Shown here piece by piece: positions 7,267 through 14,251 of a stretch of DNA of 15,672 bases. The notes under the pieces were generated by a model, which was not told the DNA's origin, ran no database searches, and saw only the letters and a list, made by a program, of their open reading frames with translations. The stretch spans positions 1-15,672 of the forward strand of contig CANQNI010000015.1 in the NCBI GenBank assembly GCA_947625175.1, read 5' to 3'. Made by a program: the position numbers and the translations under genes. Each line of letters starts with the position of its first letter. The first letter of the stretch is position 1. Source of the stretch: an uncultured Eubacteriaceae bacterium (GTDB taxonomy: Bacteria > Bacillota > Clostridia > Eubacteriales > Eubacteriaceae).

Positions 7267-8730
7267 CTAGACAGACTTAGCTCGTTGATTTTCATAACCG
7301 GTAACTTTCTGATAAGCGTTAGCTATTTTAAAAAGTTCTGGTTCAGAAAGAGCCGGTCCTGTTAGTTGTAAACCAATTGGAAGACCATTATCATCAAAAC
7401 CACCTGGCATTGATAACGCTGGTAAACCTCCAATATTAGCTGGAATGGTATATAAATCGCTTAAGTACATATCTAAGGGATTATCCAATCTTTCCCCAAA
7501 TTTAAAAGCTGTAGTTGCAGTTGTAGGGGTTAAAAGAACATCAGCCTGATCGAAAATCTTATTATATTCGTCAATAACTAATGTTCTTACCTGCATTGCT
7601 TTTTTATAATAGGCATCATAATAACCACTAGAGAGAGCATACGTTCCCAGCATAATTCTTCTTTTTACTTCGTCACCAAATCCAGCCGTTCTGGTTTTAA
7701 CATACATATCAACCAGACCATTATAATCATCAGCGCGAACACCATATCTTACGCCATCATATCTGGCTAGATTAGAAGAAGCTTCAGCTGAAGCAATCAT
7801 ATAATAAGCGGCTAAAGCCGAATCAAGTAATGAAAAATCAACTTCAACTATTTCAGCTCCTAAATCCTGATAAATTTTTAAAGCTTCTTCATAACTATCT
7901 CTTATTTCCCTTTGGAGACCTTCACCAAGAAAATCTTTAGAAACAGCAATTTTAACTCCTTCAAGACTCTCATTTAATTTAGCAGAGTAGTCCTTTTTAG
8001 GAGCATTAAAGCTGGTTGAGTCTTTTTTATCGTGACCAGCAATAGCATCCAGAACGATAGCGGCATCTTCAACCGTATGGGTAAAAGTTCCTATCTGGTC
8101 TAGACTGGAAGCAAAAGCGATTAGTCCATATCTAGAAACAAGGCCATAAGTGGGTTTTACCCCAACTAAACCAGTATAGGCAGCTGGTTGTCTGATTGAT
8201 CCACCAGTATCAGAGCCGAGAGCAAATGGAGCCATTCCTGATGCTACTGCTACAGCAGATCCACCTGAAGAACCACCAGGAACCCGGGTAATATCCCAGG
8301 GATTTTTAGTATTTTCAAAAGCTGAATTCTCTGTAGAAGAACCCATGGCAAACTCGTCCATATTTAGTTTTCCTAAAAGGATTCCTCCCTGATTATCTAG
8401 CTTTTCATAAACAGTAGCATTATAAGGTGGAATAAAATTTTCTAAAATTTTTGAAGCAGCAGTAGTTCTGATATTTTCTGTAACAATATTATCTTTTAAA
8501 GCATATGGAATTGCTTCTAAAATATTATCCGGAACTTTATCCTGTTGATCAAATTCACGGGCTTTCTTTAAGGCATCTTCAGTTGTTTTAGTTAAATAAG
8601 CATTTAACGTTCCGTCTTGAGCCTCTATTGCATCAATATATGCCTGGGTAATTTCTTCAGCTGTGAGTCTTTTATTCTTAAGATCTTCAGCTAATTCTTT
8701 TACCGTTTTTTCTCTTATTTCCTTACTCAT
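7267..8730 (-). CDS. gatA: Aspartyl/glutamyl-tRNA amidotransferase subunit A
   Basis: The 487-residue GatA subunit, an amidase-signature glutaminase that frees ammonia from Gln and passes it to GatB. The Ser-cisSer-Lys triad is complete: Lys79 in ALKDN, Ser154 in PGGSSGGSAV and Ser178 in SDTGGSIRQPA, the same numbering as the well-studied Staphylococcus aureus enzyme. Other family boxes follow, such as VGVKPTYGLVSRYGL and SLDQIGTFTHTVEDAA. The start ATG shares one base with the gatC stop codon (TAATG), so the two are translated in coupled fashion. Nothing is truncated or unusual. Confidence 0.98.
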   Translation of the reverse strand: MSKEIREKTVKELAEDLKNKRLTAEEITQAYIDAIEAQDGTLNAYLTKTTEDALKKAREFDQQDKVPDNILEAIPYALKDNIVTENIRTTAASKILENFIPPYNATVYEKLDNQGGILLGKLNMDEFAMGSSTENSAFENTKNPWDITRVPGGSSGGSAVAVASGMAPFALGSDTGGSIRQPAAYTGLVGVKPTYGLVSRYGLIAFASSLDQIGTFTHTVEDAAIVLDAIAGHDKKDSTSFNAPKKDYSAKLNESLEGVKIAVSKDFLGEGLQREIRDSYEEALKIYQDLGAEIVEVDFSLLDSALAAYYMIASAEASSNLARYDGVRYGVRADDYNGLVDMYVKTRTAGFGDEVKRRIMLGTYALSSGYYDAYYKKAMQVRTLVIDEYNKIFDQADVLLTPTTATTAFKFGERLDNPLDMYLSDLYTIPANIGGLPALSMPGGFDDNGLPIGLQLTGPALSEPELFKIANAYQKVTGYENQRAKSV

Positions 8731-9017
8731 TATTCAATAACTTTTGGAACCTTAAAAGCTCCCTTTTCCTTTTCCGGGGCATTTTGTAAGACTTTATCCA
8801 GATCAAGCGAATCAACTACGATATCTTCTCTAAAAACATTTTCCATAGGAAGAATATGCTCTGTAGGTTTAGTATTAGAAGTATCTAATTTATTAAGAGC
8901 TTCCGCATAATCCAGTACAGCTGATAATTCGTCTTGTAATTTTTCTGTTTCTTCTTCAGAAAATTCCAGACGGGCTAAACCAGCAACATAGGTTACTTCA
9001 TTTTTAGAAATACTCAT
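8730..9017 (-). CDS. gatC: Aspartyl/glutamyl-tRNA amidotransferase subunit C
   Basis: The 95-residue GatC, the small belt-like subunit that wraps GatA and GatB and stabilises the complex. It has the family pattern VTYVAGLARLEFSEEETEKL (8-27), LDKLDTS-type middle and the VFREDIV loop near 62. The start ATG at 9017 has AGGAT upstream. It follows ligA after nine bases and overlaps gatA by one base. Together with gatA and gatB it shows that this organism uses the indirect amidation route for Gln-tRNA and/or Asn-tRNA. Confidence 0.95.
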   Translation of the reverse strand: MSISKNEVTYVAGLARLEFSEEETEKLQDELSAVLDYAEALNKLDTSNTKPTEHILPMENVFREDIVVDSLDLDKVLQNAPEKEKGAFKVPKVIE

Positions 9018-9026
9018 AATTAAATC

Positions 9027-11000
9027 CTATTTAATGTCATCTTCTGAAAGTATTGGAATTCCTAAATTTTTAGCTTTATCATATTTACTTCCTGGATTTT
9101 CTCCTGCTAAAACATAATCCGTTTTTTTACTTACAGATCCAGTAACTTGAGCTCCTTTGCTTTCTAAAAGGGCTTTAGCTTCTTTTCTGGATAAATTCGG
9201 GAGAGTACCAGTAATAACTACTTTCTTACCACTAAATTCAGAATTAGTATTAACTTCCTTACTTTCAGATTTTAAATTTAACCCTTCTTCTTTTAATCTA
9301 CTTATTATAGCTTTATTGGAATCAGTTTTAAAGAAATCTACCAGATTCTCAGCAATCTTTTCACCGATACCATTAATTTGGGCAATATCTTCAACTGAAG
9401 CTTTTTCCAGCTTTTCAATTGAGTTAAATTCATTGGTAATAAGCCTAGCAGCTCTTTCTCCAACTAATGGAATTCCCAAAGCATAGATAACTTTTTCAAA
9501 CGGTTGTTTTTTTGAATTTTCAATTGAAGCCAAAAGATTATCAACCGATTTTTCACCTAACTTTTCCAGTTTAACCAGGCTTTCTTTTTGTTCATGCAAA
9601 TCATAGATATCAGTTACCACTGAAATTAAATTATTATCCAAGAGTTGTTTAATAATAGAAGAACCCAATCCAGTTATATCCATAGCATCTCTGGAAGCAA
9701 AATGGACTATTCTTCCAAACACCTGAGCCGGACAATCCAGATTCAGACAACGAGTGGCTGCCTCGCCAGGAACCCGAAATGTTTCTGATCCGCAGACAGG
9801 ACAGTATTCTGGCATTTCAAACTCCTGGGACTGGTTTCTTTTTTCCAGAACAGGTTTGACGACTTCTGGAATAACGTCTCCAGCTTTACGGATAATAACA
9901 GTATCTCCTATCTGAATATCTTTATCTTTTACATAATCTTCATTATGAAGAGTTGCTCTTGAAATAATACTACCAGCGAGGGGTGTAGGTGTTAATTCAG
10001 CAACCGGAGTTAAAACTCCTGTTCTTCCTACTTGAACCGTAATAGCTTTAACCACTGCTTGAGCTTCTTCCGGAGCAAATTTATAAGCTATAGCCCATCT
10101 AGGAGATTTAGTGGTAGATCCAAGTTCCTCTCTTATTTGAAACTGGTTTACTTTAATGACCATTCCATCAATTTCAAAAGATAACTCCTGTCTTATTCCA
10201 TGAGCCACTTCATCTATATAGATGATAATATCATCAATATTAGAAAATTCTTTAGTCGGGCTTACTTTAAAGCCCAGAGATTTTAAGTAGGCCAAAGCTT
10301 CTGAATGCGTTTTTATTCCTGGTAGATCAGTTTCTGGATTAAAAATAAAAATATCCAGTGGTCTACCTGCTGAAATTTTTGAATCCAGTTGTCTTAAAGA
10401 ACCTGCAGCGGCATTTCGAGGATTAGCAAATAAAGACTTTTCCTGTTCTTCCCGTTTTTTATTAAGTTTTTCAAAAGCATCTTTATGAATTAAGACTTCA
10501 CCACGGACTTCTAGAGAAACATCTTTATTTAACTTAAGAGGAATCGTTTTTACTGTTTTTAAATTTTCAGTAATTTTCTCTCCAACAACTCCATTACCCC
10601 GGGTAGCCCCTTGAACAAATTTTCCATCCTGATAATCTAAAACAACCGTTAAACCGTCAAATTTATACTCAACACAATAGGTAGCATTTGGGAATTCTTT
10701 TTTTATTCTTCTATCAAAATCTCTTAAATCTTTAGCATCAAAAGCATTAGCTAAAGATAATTTAGGAGAAATAAAAGTTACTTTTTCAAATTTATCTAAA
10801 GCTTTACCACCTACCCGTTGAGTGGGAGATTCTGGTGATTTAAATTCAGGATTTTCTTCTTCAAGAGTAATTAATTCCTGCATTAATTTATCATAATCAT
10901 AATCAGAAATTCGAGGCTGATCTTCTTCATAGTAGTCCTTATTAGCCTTGTTAATTTTTTCTCTTAATTCCTGAATTCTGGCTTCAATATTATTTTTCAT
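9027..11000 (-). CDS. ligA: NAD+-dependent DNA ligase
   Basis: The 657-residue bacterial replicative DNA ligase, close to the usual 660-680. Domains in order: the Ia domain with the NAD-binding DYYEEDQP and SDYDYDKLM segment (22-40), adenylation domain with active-site Lys113 in KFDG (113-116), OB fold with GDTVIIRKAGDVIPEV, a Cys4 zinc finger (CPVC and CLNLDC, near 400-425), helix-hairpin-helix repeats with GIGEKIAENL, and a C-terminal BRCT domain starting at GKKVVITGTLPNLS. Its ATG overlaps the end of pcrA by 11 bases, so its translation is probably coupled to pcrA. pcrA-ligA adjacency is standard in Bacillota. Confidence 0.98.
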   Translation of the reverse strand: MKNNIEARIQELREKINKANKDYYEEDQPRISDYDYDKLMQELITLEEENPEFKSPESPTQRVGGKALDKFEKVTFISPKLSLANAFDAKDLRDFDRRIKKEFPNATYCVEYKFDGLTVVLDYQDGKFVQGATRGNGVVGEKITENLKTVKTIPLKLNKDVSLEVRGEVLIHKDAFEKLNKKREEQEKSLFANPRNAAAGSLRQLDSKISAGRPLDIFIFNPETDLPGIKTHSEALAYLKSLGFKVSPTKEFSNIDDIIIYIDEVAHGIRQELSFEIDGMVIKVNQFQIREELGSTTKSPRWAIAYKFAPEEAQAVVKAITVQVGRTGVLTPVAELTPTPLAGSIISRATLHNEDYVKDKDIQIGDTVIIRKAGDVIPEVVKPVLEKRNQSQEFEMPEYCPVCGSETFRVPGEAATRCLNLDCPAQVFGRIVHFASRDAMDITGLGSSIIKQLLDNNLISVVTDIYDLHEQKESLVKLEKLGEKSVDNLLASIENSKKQPFEKVIYALGIPLVGERAARLITNEFNSIEKLEKASVEDIAQINGIGEKIAENLVDFFKTDSNKAIISRLKEEGLNLKSESKEVNTNSEFSGKKVVITGTLPNLSRKEAKALLESKGAQVTGSVSKKTDYVLAGENPGSKYDKAKNLGIPILSEDDIK

Positions 11001-12387
11001 TTATTTTCTCAACATATCCTTCAGCTATTAATTTTTTATCTCCACCAGGAAATAGAATTGTTAAAATTCCCTTTTTATTATTAACAACAAAGCCACGTCC
11101 AAAGGATTGATGTTTAACTATATCACCAGTTTTAATTTTACTAGTATTAGTTTTTTTACGAATATTAGGTTGATAGAGTTCTTTCTTTGTTTCTCTTTCC
11201 GGTTTAAAACTGGTGTAATAATCATGTTTTAAATACTTAGTATTAACGATGTTTTCAGGCAGTTCAGATAAAAAGCGTGAAGGTTTTTGATAGCGCATAT
11301 CTCCGTTAATGAGTCTCTCCCGCGCATGGGTTAGGAATAACCTTTCTTTTGCTCTAGTTATTCCAACATAACAGAGTCTACGTTCTTCTTCTACATCTCC
11401 TTTACTTACTGACTGATATGAAGGAAAAAGATTTTCTTCAAGACCTGTTAAAAAAACTACTGGAAATTCAAGGCCTTTAGCACTATGAACTGTCATAAGA
11501 GAAACTTTATTTGAATCATCCATTTCATCAACTGAAGAGGACAGTGCAGCATTTTCTAAAAATTCATTTACTGTCATATCTTTATTCTCTCGGGCTGTAC
11601 CAATTAGTTCTTTAACAAACTCTTGTTTACTCTCCCCATTTATTGAAGTATCTGTTTTTAAATAATCCTTATAACCTGTCCGGTCAAATATTATTTCTAG
11701 CTTCTTATCTAATGATTCATCAATACTTTCAACTCGAATTGATTCTATTAATTCTCTAAATTTAATAAATTTTATTTTTACTCCCTTAGTTAAGGTAGGA
11801 ATATCTTCGACATTCAGAACTGATTCATAGAGACTCCAACCTTTAAAATCAGCATATTCCTGGAGCTTTTCGATACTTTTAGCCCCAATTCCTCTTCTTG
11901 GCATATTAACAATCCGGTTAAAAGAAAGATCGTCTTTCTTATTTTCTATAAGTGAAAGATAAGAAAGTAAATCTTTTATCTCTGCTCTATCGTAAAATGC
12001 CAGAGATCCTACTGATTTATAGGGAATTCCTAATCTTTTAAACTGTTCTTCAAAATTTCTAAACTGAATATTAGTTCTAAACAGAATAACAAAATCTTCA
12101 TAATCAAAATGATCGTTTTCCCGCAAATCTAATATTTGTTGAGCAGCAAAGCGGGCTTCTTCACTAGCTGTATTAAACTGTTTAGCTATTACAGTTTGTC
12201 TTTCTTCTTCATTGGCAGTCCAAAGATTTTTACTTTTTCTATTAACGTTGTTACTTATTACATTGTTTGCGCATTCAAGAATATCTGGTACAGAACGATA
12301 ATTTTCTTCAAGTCTAACGACTTGAGCTTCTGGCCAGTCTTTCTCGAAATCTAAGATGTTTCTAATATCGGCTCCTCGCCAACCATA
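10990..12387 (-). CDS. pcrA: pcrA 3' exon: UvrD-family DNA helicase PcrA, motifs III to VI and C-terminus
   Basis: The 3' exon of a split pcrA gene, 465 codons. PcrA is an essential-type 3'-to-5' SF1A helicase in Bacillota, removing obstacles and RecA from DNA. The exon starts at TAT (12387) with YGWRGADI, the second half of motif III. Then come EENYRS (motif IV), the 2B domain, VSLMTVHSAKGLEFPVVFLTG (motif V) and EERRLCYVGITRAKERL (motif VI). A C-terminal Tudor-like domain known to bind RNA polymerase follows (TGDIVKHQSFGRGFV). No Walker A or motif II lies here; those are on exons upstream of the introns. The frame stays open to an ATG at 12453, but those extra 22 codons are intron domain V and VI sequence and not PcrA. 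It overlaps ligA by 11 bases. Splicing to the middle exon restores DQSI-YGWRGAD in phase 0. Confidence 0.95.
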   Translation of the reverse strand, partial: YGWRGADIRNILDFEKDWPEAQVVRLEENYRSVPDILECANNVISNNVNRKSKNLWTANEEERQTVIAKQFNTASEEARFAAQQILDLRENDHFDYEDFVILFRTNIQFRNFEEQFKRLGIPYKSVGSLAFYDRAEIKDLLSYLSLIENKKDDLSFNRIVNMPRRGIGAKSIEKLQEYADFKGWSLYESVLNVEDIPTLTKGVKIKFIKFRELIESIRVESIDESLDKKLEIIFDRTGYKDYLKTDTSINGESKQEFVKELIGTARENKDMTVNEFLENAALSSSVDEMDDSNKVSLMTVHSAKGLEFPVVFLTGLEENLFPSYQSVSKGDVEEERRLCYVGITRAKERLFLTHARERLINGDMRYQKPSRFLSELPENIVNTKYLKHDYYTSFKPERETKKELYQPNIRKKTNTSKIKTGDIVKHQSFGRGFVVNNKKGILTILFPGGDKKLIAEGYVEKINEK

Positions 12388-12388
12388 G

Positions 12389-12448
12389 TAGGATAGGAAT
12401 TGCTTCCCTCCTCCGAACCGAACGTGCACCTTACAGCGCATTCGGCTC
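12389..12448 (-). other. Domains V and VI of the first (complete) intron
   Basis: Domain V (12448-12415) is 34 nt: it begins GAGCCG and ends CGGTTC, contains the catalytic AGC triad in its 5' strand, and is capped by a GTAA (GNRA) tetraloop. Domain VI (12414 to 12389) folds as AGGAA-GCAA-TTCCT and lower pairs between GGAGGG and TCC, leaving an unpaired A in TTCCTATCC as the candidate branch point. An intact active-site hairpin argues that the ribozyme still works. Confidence 0.88.
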
Positions 12449-12462
12449 TCCATTTATGAATT

Positions 12463-13656
12463 CTACAAATTTTTCTTCTTATTTCTTTCTAATTGAGGTC
12501 TGTTATCAATATCTGGAGACAGGTTTGGACGGTGTGTTTTAAAACCCTTATAAAACGGAACCTGATTTATTCCCCAGCTGTCACCTATCCTGTATTTTTC
12601 CTTAATGTTATTCATTGTAGTCCGATGTTTTCTAGCTAATGTCTTAAGACAGGAGGTCTCCATAATATATTTTAGTTGTCCAAATTTTCTAGAAACATTA
12701 CTTGCTATAGAATAATATTGATAAAAATTTTTAAGTTCACTATTATAAATTCTAAAAATTTCTTCATCTGTTAAATTTAACAAATATCCCCGGTGTTTTG
12801 ATTTCCAGGGTTTTTGATCAATATCTTTAACCAGATCCTTCTTTAGAATAAATGATTTAATAACATCTTGAGGTACTTGTAATAAAGTAGGTCCTAACTC
12901 TGAAGTGTGGACATCATATTCAAGAAATCTAATTCTTTGACCACTTCTTTTAAAGATAGGGTTAGTTTCATAATTATAAGTATTATAAAGTGTATCAATA
13001 ACGATTGATCGATTATTTTTTTCCCATTCACATAAACCTATTAACAAGGCTCCTCTATATCTAACCCAACTTATATTAAACGAATCCATGATTCTATCTA
13101 AAGGGTGCAAATAAATATTAATTAATAAGTCACTAAATTCATTTTCTGCTAGTGTTCTAGAATAAGTAGAATCTTTTGAAAAATTAACCGTCTTAACAAA
13201 TTTATTAACTAAACGAATTAATCTCTCATCGTGAATTTTTCCACTAAGTTCGAAATCAAGAATTCTATAATCTATATTAGTTATTAAATCATTTAAATCA
13301 AAATAAAGATAATAAGGATAAAAACCTAAATCTTCTCTGATTGAACTTAAACAAGTATGTGCATTTCTATTTAAAATTCCCGAATGGACTGACTTTGAAA
13401 AACTTGTTAAATAAGCTGCTGATAATATAGCTGTTAGAAGTTTTTCAACAGGATCATTTTTCTGAGCTTGATAAGTTTCATCTTTTAAAGACGAAATAAG
13501 ATCTGGACGAACAGGTTGAGTATAATATTTTTCATTTAAAAAAAAGCGATATAACCGCTTATACTCATAAGATTCATCTTTACTTTGTAGATTTAAAAGT
13601 AGTGTTTCTAAATTTTTAATAAGCCTTTCGCTCCTTTTAAAAACAACACTTTTCAT
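12463..13656 (-). CDS. Group II intron maturase with decayed reverse-transcriptase domain (YRGA in place of YADD)
   Basis: A 397-residue intron-encoded protein, chloroplast-like type. The start segment RLYRFFLNEKYY (34-45) and HSGILNRNAHTCLSSI (91-106) match the RLYR.LYN and HGFRPGRSCHTAL boxes of active relatives. The RT domain is badly eroded: the RPLGIP region is deleted (TYQAQKNDPVEKLL, 61-74), FDNIDH reads ITNIDY (125-130), the PQG box reads LAE (169-171), and the catalytic YADD reads YRGA (200-203). Asp120, aligning with the first catalytic Asp, remains. Domain X, the maturase part that binds and folds the intron, is well kept: NFYQYYSIASNVSR (310-323) and SCLKTLARKHRTT (335-347). No HNH endonuclease cysteines are present at the C-terminus. 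I infer splicing help without reverse transcription, as in organellar MatK. No strong ribosome-binding site precedes the ATG. Confidence 0.88.
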   Translation of the reverse strand: MKSVVFKRSERLIKNLETLLLNLQSKDESYEYKRLYRFFLNEKYYTQPVRPDLISSLKDETYQAQKNDPVEKLLTAILSAAYLTSFSKSVHSGILNRNAHTCLSSIREDLGFYPYYLYFDLNDLITNIDYRILDFELSGKIHDERLIRLVNKFVKTVNFSKDSTYSRTLAENEFSDLLINIYLHPLDRIMDSFNISWVRYRGALLIGLCEWEKNNRSIVIDTLYNTYNYETNPIFKRSGQRIRFLEYDVHTSELGPTLLQVPQDVIKSFILKKDLVKDIDQKPWKSKHRGYLLNLTDEEIFRIYNSELKNFYQYYSIASNVSRKFGQLKYIMETSCLKTLARKHRTTMNNIKEKYRIGDSWGINQVPFYKGFKTHRPNLSPDIDNRPQLERNKKKNL

Positions 13657-13657
13657 A

Positions 13658-13725
13658 AACTGTCGTACTTCGCCACGTAACAGGATTTCCCTGTCTCAAA
13701 CTACTATTACGACTCCGTTACCATA
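13658..13725 (-). repeat. Intron 5' structural segment shared with 15605-15672
   Basis: This 68-base segment, just before the maturase start codon, aligns without gaps to 15605-15672 in the other intron with roughly three quarters of bases identical, the block CCGTTACCATA (plus strand) being unchanged. It contains the hairpin ACAGG-GAAAT-CCTGT (minus strand). It is part of the intron RNA and not an independent repeat. Confidence 0.85.
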
Positions 13726-13825
13726 TAAATACTTAGGTAATCCCCATTTCACTTAAAAGTCCAGGATAAAATTTATTGGAAGGAACTTTCGACATATTGT
13801 GTTAAAGAAATAATTGCAATAAATT

Positions 13826-13868
13826 AATCGACTTATTTAATTTACTACTTCTTTAATTAAAGGGATCA
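13826..13868 (-). other. Candidate exon-binding sites EBS1 and EBS2 of the first intron
   Basis: The minus-strand AGTCGATT (13833-13826) can pair with the last eight exon bases AATCGATT (14037-14030), using one G-U pair; this fits EBS1-IBS1. About 30 bases earlier in the intron, TGATC (13868-13864) can pair with GATCA (14041-14037), fitting EBS2-IBS2, though the two exon sites then touch or share a base. The order EBS2 before EBS1 and a distance of about 200 nt from the 5' splice site are reasonable. This is read by eye without a folded domain I. Confidence 0.45.
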
Positions 13869-14029
13869 TAGCCTCACTTGTCTATTCTTCACGCAGTTTA
13901 GCATTCTTCCAGTAAATTTTCTTATAGATTTTGTCATGCTATTGTCCCGTTTCAATTTCTCTCTAACGGTTAGACAAACTCTATTAAACCGCTTCCCAAG
14001 CAGAAAACTAATAAGCTTAATGGGCGCAC

Positions 14030-14127
14030 AATCGATTGATCATCATCTCCGCAAACGCATAGATTGCGATAGCCCTGAGCTAACATTTTTACAAACTCGT
14101 ATTGAACCCGGTTTGTATCCTGATATT
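14030..14127 (-). CDS. pcrA: pcrA middle exon (98 nt) between two group II introns
   Basis: A tiny exon of two bases plus 32 codons. Read on the minus strand from TAT at 14125, it encodes [15 protein letters not shown], then [17 protein letters not shown]. This is unmistakably PcrA/UvrD: YQDTN is the end of motif II (DEYQDTN), and GDDDQSI is the start of motif III (GDDDQSIYGWRGAD). The leading AA should complete a Glu codon whose first base is on the upstream exon, so the 5' intron sits in phase 1 inside DEYQD and the 3' intron in phase 0 between Ile and Tyr. The 3' junction is exact: ATT then GTGCG. There is no internal stop or frameshift. It carries the Gln of the DEYQD box and part of the ATP-coupling motif III, so an active helicase needs it. 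It is too short for ordinary gene finders and would be missed. Confidence 0.93.
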
Positions 14128-14128
14128 G

Positions 14129-14215
14129 TAGGATAGAAACTAACCGCCTTGAATTAATCAGGTTTATCAGTTTCCTCCTCTAAACCGTACGTACACGTCT
14201 CCGCGTATACGGCTT
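14129..14215 (-). other. Domains V and VI of the second intron
   Basis: Domain V (14215-14182) is 34 nt: AAGCCGTA pairs with TACGGTTT, the AGC triad is present, and a GAGA (GNRA) loop caps the ACGCG/CGTGT helix. Domain VI is longer than in the other intron: GAAACTGATAAACC pairs with GGCGGTTAGTTTC, and the A of the final TATCC is left bulged seven bases from the end. Both domains appear intact. Confidence 0.88.
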
Positions 14216-14251
14216 GCCATTTACATAACCTTACAGAAAATATGATTGCAT

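Larger units (their letters stand above)
12388..14029 (-). mobile_element. Complete group II intron (1642 nt) in pcrA motif III
   Basis: A group II intron, a self-splicing ribozyme and retroelement, reading on the minus strand. The 5' end is GTGCGCCC, matching the GUGYG consensus, directly after the exon codon ATT. The 3' end is CTATCCTAC, with a candidate branch A seven bases from the end and the AY terminal rule met. Domain V is at 12415-12448. Its single large frame (12463-13656) encodes a maturase. Only about 373 nt precede that frame, which is short for a chloroplast-like or IIB intron, so domain I is reduced or the frame starts inside structured RNA. Both exon junctions fall precisely where PcrA homology stops and resumes. 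If unspliced, translation from the middle exon stops at TAA after 19 intron codons. The RT active site is lost, so independent mobility is unlikely. Confidence 0.93.

Noticed and set aside
9157..9486. Plus-strand open frame within ligA
   Set aside because: Shadow of the ligA BRCT and helix-hairpin-helix region; no recognisable protein.
12136..12354. Plus-strand open frame within the last pcrA exon
   Set aside because: Antisense of conserved PcrA sequence with no supporting signal.
10990..14127. pcrA as a simple pseudogene broken by insertions
   Set aside because: Exon sequences are free of stops and frameshifts, all helicase motifs in them are intact, and the junctions restore the protein exactly, as expected for splicing introns. 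Exon 1 is not visible, so this is not final.
13936..14136. Open frame of 66 codons on the plus strand
   Set aside because: It is the antisense of the pcrA middle exon and the intron 5' end; the minus strand encodes clear PcrA motifs and the GTGCG splice site.
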